Source: an uncultured Angelakisella sp. (GTDB lineage: Bacteria > Bacillota > Clostridia > Oscillospirales > Ruminococcaceae). From it: a stretch of DNA of 10,562 bases. A model generated the notes under the pieces. It was given only the letters and a program-made list of their open reading frames with translations. It did no database searches and was not told where the DNA came from. The stretch spans positions 1-10,562 of the forward strand of contig CANOCD010000022.1 in the NCBI GenBank assembly GCA_947564495.1, given 5' to 3'. Positions 6,941 through 10,562 of the stretch are shown here, in pieces. The position numbers and the translations under genes were made by a program. Each line of letters begins with the position of its first letter. Position 1 is the stretch's first letter.

Positions 6941-7816
6941 ATGGAGCTTATCATCGTGACCGGCCTTTCGGGGGCGGGAAAATCCAAGGTCATCAATACC
7001 CTGGAGGATCTGGGGTACTTCTGCGTGGACAACGTCCCGCCCCAGATGCTGGAGAAATTCGCCCAGCTGGGGCGGACCACCCAGGGGAGCGCCCAGCGGA
7101 TGGCGCTGGTGGTGGACGCCCGGGGCGGGGAGATGTTCGGGGACTTCACCGGGGCCCTGGGTCGGCTGCGGGAGGAGGGGTATCCCTTCCGGCTGCTCTT
7201 TCTGGACGCCGACGACGAGACGCTGCTGCGGCGGTATAAAGAGGGCCGGCGGCGGCACCCCCTGCTGGAGCGCAGCGCCCTGACCATCGAGGACGCTATC
7301 CGCCAGGAGCGGGAGCTGCTGGCCCAGGCCAGGCAGGAGGCGGACCTGGTGTTCGACACCAGCCTGACCACCCCGGCCCAGCTGCGGGAGCGGGTGGTGG
7401 AGACCTTCCTGACCACCCCGGCCCAGGGGATGACGGTGCAGTGCATCTCCTTTGGGTTCAAGAACGGGCTGCCCATGGAGGCGGACCTGGTGTTTGACGT
7501 GCGGTGCCTGCCGAACCCGTTTTACGTGCCGGAGCTGCGGGAGCACACGGGGCTGGAGGCGCCGGTGCGGGACTACGTGATGGCGGCGCCGGAGAGCCGG
7601 GAGCTTTTGGAGCGGCTTTTCGGGCTGGTGGATTTTCTGCTGCCCCTTTACCTGCGGGAGGGGAAGAGCCGGCTGACCATAGCGGTGGGGTGCACGGGGG
7701 GACGGCACCGGTCGGTGGCCTTTGCCCAGGCCATCGGGGAGCACCTGCGGGACAGCGGGGCGCCGGTGGTCATTACCCACCGGGACAAGGGGAGGAGCAA
7801 CCACGGGACGGGTTGA
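6941..7816 (+). CDS. rapZ: RNase adapter / nucleotide-binding protein RapZ (YvcJ)
   Basis: RapZ/YvcJ is a cytoplasmic P-loop protein. In E. coli it delivers the sRNA GlmZ to RNase E and senses glucosamine-6-phosphate; in Bacillus YvcJ hydrolyses nucleotides and affects competence, and the RNA role is not established there. The 291-residue length is normal. Walker A is GLSGAGKS (residues 8-15), followed by DLGYFCVDNVPPQML, the switch-like VVDARGG, LFLDADDETLLRRYKEGRRRHPL, and in the C-terminal domain SFGFKNGLPMEADLVFDVR, RCLPNPFY and the signature GCTGGRHRSVAFAQAIGEHL. The ATG at 6941 is chosen because the family starts directly before the P-loop and AAGGGGG (6927-6933) is 7 bases upstream. 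It has its own promoter. The usual neighbours yvcK and whiA are absent downstream. Residues 142-147 and 157-162 are an exact LTTPAQ repeat. Confidence 0.97.
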   Translation: MELIIVTGLSGAGKSKVINTLEDLGYFCVDNVPPQMLEKFAQLGRTTQGSAQRMALVVDARGGEMFGDFTGALGRLREEGYPFRLLFLDADDETLLRRYKEGRRRHPLLERSALTIEDAIRQERELLAQARQEADLVFDTSLTTPAQLRERVVETFLTTPAQGMTVQCISFGFKNGLPMEADLVFDVRCLPNPFYVPELREHTGLEAPVRDYVMAAPESRELLERLFGLVDFLLPLYLREGKSRLTIAVGCTGGRHRSVAFAQAIGEHLRDSGAPVVITHRDKGRSNHGTG

Positions 7817-7820
7817 GCGC

Positions 7821-7863
7821 CCGGTAAAAATCGTGCCAGGCAAAGTTTAGGGTCAAAGGGCGG
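7821..7863. repeat. Dispersed hairpin repeat, short copy
   Basis: This copy starts 5 bases after the rapZ stop and aligns without gaps to 6437-6468 (CAGGCAAAGTTTAGGG identical at 7837-7852). It then matches 6478-6488 (TCAAAGGGCGG at 7853-7863). Exactly the nine bases CCGCCCTTT, the left arm of the first hairpin of the long copy, are missing. The right arm instead can pair onward: GGCGGCG (7859-7865) with CGCCGCC (7885-7891). Confidence 0.7.
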
Positions 7864-8142
7864 CGGGGTTGGAAACGGTTTTGGCGCCGCCAACGGGACA
7901 AATGGCCTGCGGGCCGTGGATCGGATTCCTCCAGGGTCGGTCAGTGTGGAGAATCACCTTTCGGAGCTTTTGCGGGTGTGAAAGCCGCTTTTTCGAGTCT
8001 CCAGCGGGCACGTTACAGCCTTCCGCCTTTTGCAGCATAGGACTCCAGGCACAAGTTAAGCCCCGCACAGCGTATCGTAGGGTGTGCCAGCGGGCGCTAG
8101 CCCGCCCGCCCAAAAAGTTTGCAACAATTTACAAACTCCCGG
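7864..8142. other. Intergenic region between rapZ and the DUF1538 operon
   Basis: No gene is supported. The plus-strand frame of the DUF1538 gene stays open back to 7869, but it lacks family similarity and lies upstream of the promoter. A minus-strand frame (7853-8113) has no ribosome site. Visible structure is the hairpin 7859-7891, CGGGC/GCCCG at 8091-8104, and AGTTTG/CAAACT at 8116-8137 just before the -35. No clear T-tract terminator for rapZ was found. Confidence 0.6.
8116..8137. promoter_or_regulatory. Inverted repeat before the DUF1538 promoter, possible operator
   Basis: AGTTTG (8116-8121) and CAAACT (8132-8137) are perfect 6-base arms around a 10-base AT-rich spacer, ending 5 bases before the -35 hexamer at 8143. 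Position and symmetry suit a dimeric regulator, but no known binding motif is recognised. Confidence 0.35.
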
Positions 8143-8171
8143 TTGTTCCTTCCCAAGGAATCTGCTATAAT
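8143..8171 (+). promoter_or_regulatory. Extended -10 promoter of the DUF1538-PII operon
   Basis: TTGTTC (8143-8148), 17 bases, then TGCTATAAT with the hexamer at 8166-8171. Transcription from about 8178 leaves a leader of roughly 20-27 bases with AGGAGG at 8191-8196. This placement also rules out the upstream extension of the reading frame. Confidence 0.8.
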
Positions 8172-8198
8172 AAACCCCAGAAGAAACAAAAGGAGGCG

Positions 8199-9728
8199 GT
8201 GGAGATCAACCAGAAGCTGAAGGAAAAAATATTGGAATCCCTCTCCTCGGTGCTGCCCATCACCGCCATCGTCCTGGTCCTCAGCGCCGTCCTCATCCCG
8301 GTGCCCATCGGGACCCTGCTGCTCTTTCTGGCGGGGGCGGTGCTGCTCATCGTGGGGATGGGCCTCTTTTCCCTGGGGGCCGATATGGCCATGATGCCCA
8401 TGGGCGAGGCCATGGGCTCCCGGGTCACCCGGACCCGGAACGTTGCCTTGGTGGTGCTGGTCTTTTTCGCCATGGGCGTCATCGTCACGGCGGCGGAACC
8501 CGACCTCACCGTCCTGGCCCGGCAGGTCCCCGCCATCCCCGACATGGTCCTCATCTTCACCGTGGCCGCCGGGGTGGGCTTTTTCCTGGTGCTGGCCATG
8601 CTCCGCACCCTGTTCCAGATCAAGCTGCGCCACCTGCTCCTGGGCTTCTACCTGCTGGTCTTTGTGGTGGCCGTCTTTGCCCCCAAAAGTTTTCTGGCCG
8701 TGGCCTTTGATTCGGGAGGGGTCACCACCGGCCCCATCACCGTCCCCTTTATCATGGCCCTGGGCATCGGCATGGCCTCGGCCCGTGGGGACAGCGGCTC
8801 CCAGGAGGACAGCTTCGGCATGGTGGCCCTCTCCAGCATCGGGCCCATTTTGGCGGTGCTGATCCTGGGCATCTGCTACAACCCCTCCTCGGCGGAGTAC
8901 ACCGCCGTCTCCTCCCCGGAGGTCCACACCAGCCTGGAGCTGGCCGGGGCCTTCGCCCAGGGGGTGCCCCACTACGCCAAAGAGGTCTTTGCCGCCATCC
9001 TGCCCATGGGCGTGGTCCTGGTCCTCCTGCAGCTCTTCACCCGGGCCTTCGGGCGGAGAAAGCTCCAGCGGGTCACCGTGGGGCTGGGGTACACCTTTGC
9101 GGGGCTCATCCTGTTCCTCACCGGGGTCAACGTGGGCTTTATGCCCGCCGGGTATTTTCTGGGGTCCGCCCTGGCGGATTCCCCCGCCCCCTGGGCCCTG
9201 ATCCTCATCGGGGCGGTGATGGGCTGGTACATCGTGGCGGCGGAGCCCGCCGTCCACGTCCTCAACCGCCAGGTGGAGGAGGTGACCTCCGGGGCCATCA
9301 GCCAGGGGGCCATGCAGCGGAGCCTCTCCCTGGGGGTGGCGGCGGCCATCGGCCTTTCCATGGCCCGGATCTTGTGGGGCATCCCCCTGATGTGGTTCGT
9401 CCTGCCGGGCTACGCCATCGCCCTGGGGCTTTCGGTGGTGACGCCCCCCATCTTCACCGGCATCGCCTTCGACTCGGGCGGCGTGGCCAGCGGGCCTATG
9501 ACCGCCACCTTCCTCCTCCCCTTTGCCATGGGGGCCTGCGAGACTTTGGGCGGGGACATCCTGGCCGACGCCTTCGGCATCGTGGCCCTGGTGGCCATGA
9601 CCCCCCTGGTGACCATCCAGGTCCTGGGGCTGTGGTACCGGCTCAAGACCCGGAAGGCCGCCGTCATCACCACGGTGGAGGAGCCGGACAGCATCATCGA
9701 GTACGACTTTGCCCCCGCGGGGGGATAG
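8199..9728 (+). CDS. DUF1538-family integral membrane protein (two tandem DUF1538 units), putative transporter
   Basis: This is a polytopic cytoplasmic-membrane protein of about 509 residues with two homologous halves. Each half repeats three signatures: AAEPxxxVLxRQV (98-110; 347-359), AFDSGGVxxGPxT (169-181; 423-435) and D-S/A-FGxVAL (204-211; 457-464), set between long hydrophobic helices. The polar glycine-rich FDSGGV loops inside the membrane region suggest a transport path, with the inverted or pseudo-symmetric design of many carriers; this is inference. A short acidic tail (EEPDSIIEYDF) is cytoplasmic or a docking site. The PII-like gene follows 10 bases on, sharing its Shine-Dalgarno with this stop. 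The start is uncertain: GTG at 8199 gives MEINQKLKEKILES, a natural family N-terminus, but AGGAGG (8191-8196) is only 2 bases away, whereas 8 bases would put the start at ATC 8205. The substrate is unknown. Confidence 0.88.
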   Translation: MEINQKLKEKILESLSSVLPITAIVLVLSAVLIPVPIGTLLLFLAGAVLLIVGMGLFSLGADMAMMPMGEAMGSRVTRTRNVALVVLVFFAMGVIVTAAEPDLTVLARQVPAIPDMVLIFTVAAGVGFFLVLAMLRTLFQIKLRHLLLGFYLLVFVVAVFAPKSFLAVAFDSGGVTTGPITVPFIMALGIGMASARGDSGSQEDSFGMVALSSIGPILAVLILGICYNPSSAEYTAVSSPEVHTSLELAGAFAQGVPHYAKEVFAAILPMGVVLVLLQLFTRAFGRRKLQRVTVGLGYTFAGLILFLTGVNVGFMPAGYFLGSALADSPAPWALILIGAVMGWYIVAAEPAVHVLNRQVEEVTSGAISQGAMQRSLSLGVAAAIGLSMARILWGIPLMWFVLPGYAIALGLSVVTPPIFTGIAFDSGGVASGPMTATFLLPFAMGACETLGGDILADAFGIVALVAMTPLVTIQVLGLWYRLKTRKAAVITTVEEPDSIIEYDFAPAGG

Positions 9729-9738
9729 GAGGGACGCT

Positions 9739-10422
9739 ATGGAACAGCTTGCCAGGCTGAAGCTGCTGGTGACCATCATCGACCGCCCCAAGGGGGATAC
9801 CGCCGCCAAGATCTGCGCCGGTCTGGGGGTCCAGTTCCACCTGGGCCTTCTGGGCCGGGGCACCGCCTCCAGCGAGGTGCTGGACGTCCTGGGCCTGGGG
9901 GAGACCGACAAGGCGGTGATCCTGACCCTGGTGCCGGAGCCGCTGATCCCGGCGGTGAAGGGGGACCTGGTGCGGATGCTCCGCCTGCGCCACCCGGGGA
10001 AGGGCATCCTGTTCACCCTGCCCCTGTCGGGGATCAACCGGAGGTCGGCGGGCTGTCTTTCCCGCCCGGTGGAGCAAGAAGGAGGGAACGTTGTGGAGAC
10101 CAAGGAAAAAAGCTGTGACTACGAGCTCATCGTGGCCTCGGTGGAGGCCGGGACCACCGACATGGTGATGGAGTACGCCCGGGCGGCGGGGGCCACCGGG
10201 GGGACCATCCTCCACGCCCGGCGGGCCGGGGTCCACGAGGCGGAGCGGTTCTACGGCATCACCCTGCAAAAGGAGCGGGAGATCCTGGCCATCCTGGCCC
10301 CCCGGGCCGGAAAGGCCGCTATCATGGAGGCCATCGCCCAAAACGTCCCCCTGGAGGGGGAGCAGGGGGGCGTGGTGTTCTCCCTGCCGGTGGACGGGAT
10401 CGAGGGGCTGACCCTGGATTAG
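9739..10422 (+). CDS. Tandem PII-like signalling protein (two PII domains, 227 aa)
   Basis: PII proteins are small trimeric sensors of nucleotides and metabolites that bind and gate transporters and enzymes. Two degenerate PII-like units are visible: residues about 7-100 (LKLLVTIIDRPKG through GKGILFTLPLSGI) and about 127-227 (DYELIVASVEAGTTDMVME through GGVVFSLPVDGIEGL). The closing phrases match the C-terminal GKIFVLPV strand of GlnB/GlnK. The T-loop is short and lacks the uridylylation tyrosine context of GlnB, although HEAERFYGI (166-174) lies where it would be. ATG 9739 is preceded by AGGAGGG (9727-9733), which overlaps the stop of the DUF1538 gene and implies translational coupling. Residue 119 is an in-frame GTG with its own AAGGAGG, so a 109-residue second domain may also be made. 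Likely role: regulator of the DUF1538 protein. Confidence 0.87.
   Translation: MEQLARLKLLVTIIDRPKGDTAAKICAGLGVQFHLGLLGRGTASSEVLDVLGLGETDKAVILTLVPEPLIPAVKGDLVRMLRLRHPGKGILFTLPLSGINRRSAGCLSRPVEQEGGNVVETKEKSCDYELIVASVEAGTTDMVMEYARAAGATGGTILHARRAGVHEAERFYGITLQKEREILAILAPRAGKAAIMEAIAQNVPLEGEQGGVVFSLPVDGIEGLTLD
10079..10095 (+). promoter_or_regulatory. Internal Shine-Dalgarno and GTG start at the PII domain boundary
   Basis: AAGGAGG (10079-10085) is followed after 7 bases by GTG (10093-10095), in frame with the tandem PII gene at codon 119. Initiation here would yield a 109-residue single PII domain, the normal size of a PII protein. The site falls in the linker between the two domains. Confidence 0.55.
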
Positions 10423-10439
10423 ACAAGGGAGCGAGCGGA

Positions 10440-10470
10440 GGACCTGGGGGAGACCCCGGGTCCTTTTTTT
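10440..10470 (+). terminator. Intrinsic terminator of the DUF1538-PII operon
   Basis: GGACCTGGGG (10440-10449) pairs with CCCCGGGTCC (10454-10463), 10 bp with one G-U pair and a GAGA tetraloop, followed by seven T. It lies 17 bases after the PII stop. Confidence 0.95.
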
Positions 10471-10562
10471 GCCGCCAAGAAAAATGTCATCTGAAAAATC
10501 GCACAACCCGATCCCCAAAAATCCCCAAAAATTCTATGAAACCTTCAAAATTTTTCCTTGAC
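10471..10562 (+). promoter_or_regulatory. AT-rich upstream region of a gene beyond the window
   Basis: The stretch is much richer in A/T than its surroundings and includes a short direct repeat, ATCCCCAAAA, twice at about 10511-10530. It ends in TTCCTTGAC, which would be the first five bases of a perfect -35 hexamer (10558-10562) cut by the window edge. Confidence 0.4.

Noticed and set aside
7853..8113. 86-codon minus-strand frame downstream of rapZ
   Set aside because: It overlaps repeat DNA, has no ribosome site, and its product resembles no family I know.
7869..8198. 110-codon N-terminal extension of the DUF1538 protein
   Set aside because: The promoter at 8143-8171 lies inside it, AGGAGG at 8191 marks a later start, and the extension has no membrane-protein character.
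8097..10103. 668-codon open frame on the minus strand opposite the DUF1538-PII operon
   Set aside because: It is antisense to two clear gene families, is Gly/His/Gln/Asp-rich as expected from GC-rich antisense, and has no Shine-Dalgarno or domain.

Overview
The window looks like chromosome from a GC-rich member of the Clostridia, most likely an Oscillospiraceae-type gut anaerobe. This is inferred from strong Shine-Dalgarno sites (AGGAGG), GTG/TTG starts, GC-rich third codon positions, sigma-A type promoters (TATAAT, often with an extended -10) and the gene families present. No tRNA, rRNA, CRISPR array or transposase was seen.

Layout. (1) 1-4482, plus strand: a three-gene chaperone cassette. 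It holds the C-terminal two thirds of an Hsp70-family ATPase, a 930-residue protein with an N-terminal J-domain whose HPD motif reads HPE, and a 152-residue protein of unknown function. (2) 4491-5248, minus strand: rpsT (ribosomal protein S20) with promoter and terminator, then a 28-30 residue single-span membrane peptide not previously called as a gene, with its own Shine-Dalgarno site and terminator. (3) 5339-6413, plus strand, divergent from rpsT: a GNAT acetyltransferase with a long tail carrying a duplicated 18-residue motif. (4) 6414-6880: about 470 bases without a gene, full of strong hairpins and a bidirectional terminator. Part of it recurs in shortened form after the next gene. (5) 6881-7816, plus strand: rapZ (yvcJ), with its own extended -10 promoter and without its usual partners yvcK and whiA. 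(6) 7817-8142: non-coding, starting with the shortened repeat copy. (7) 8143-10470, plus strand: a two-gene operon of a DUF1538 integral membrane protein with two-fold internal symmetry and a tandem PII-like signalling protein, closed by a strong terminator. (8) 10471-10562: AT-rich upstream region of a gene beyond the window, ending in TTGAC.

How the genes work together. The Hsp70, J-protein and small protein are probably one dedicated chaperone machine. The DUF1538 and PII-like pair has the arrangement of a PII-regulated transporter, like AmtB-GlnK or SbtA-SbtB, but its substrate and effector are unknown. The PII-like gene also carries an internal Shine-Dalgarno site and in-frame GTG exactly between its two domains, so it may yield both a tandem protein and a free second domain. 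These two cassettes, the micro-protein and the mobile-looking hairpin repeat are the parts most likely to hold undescribed biology.
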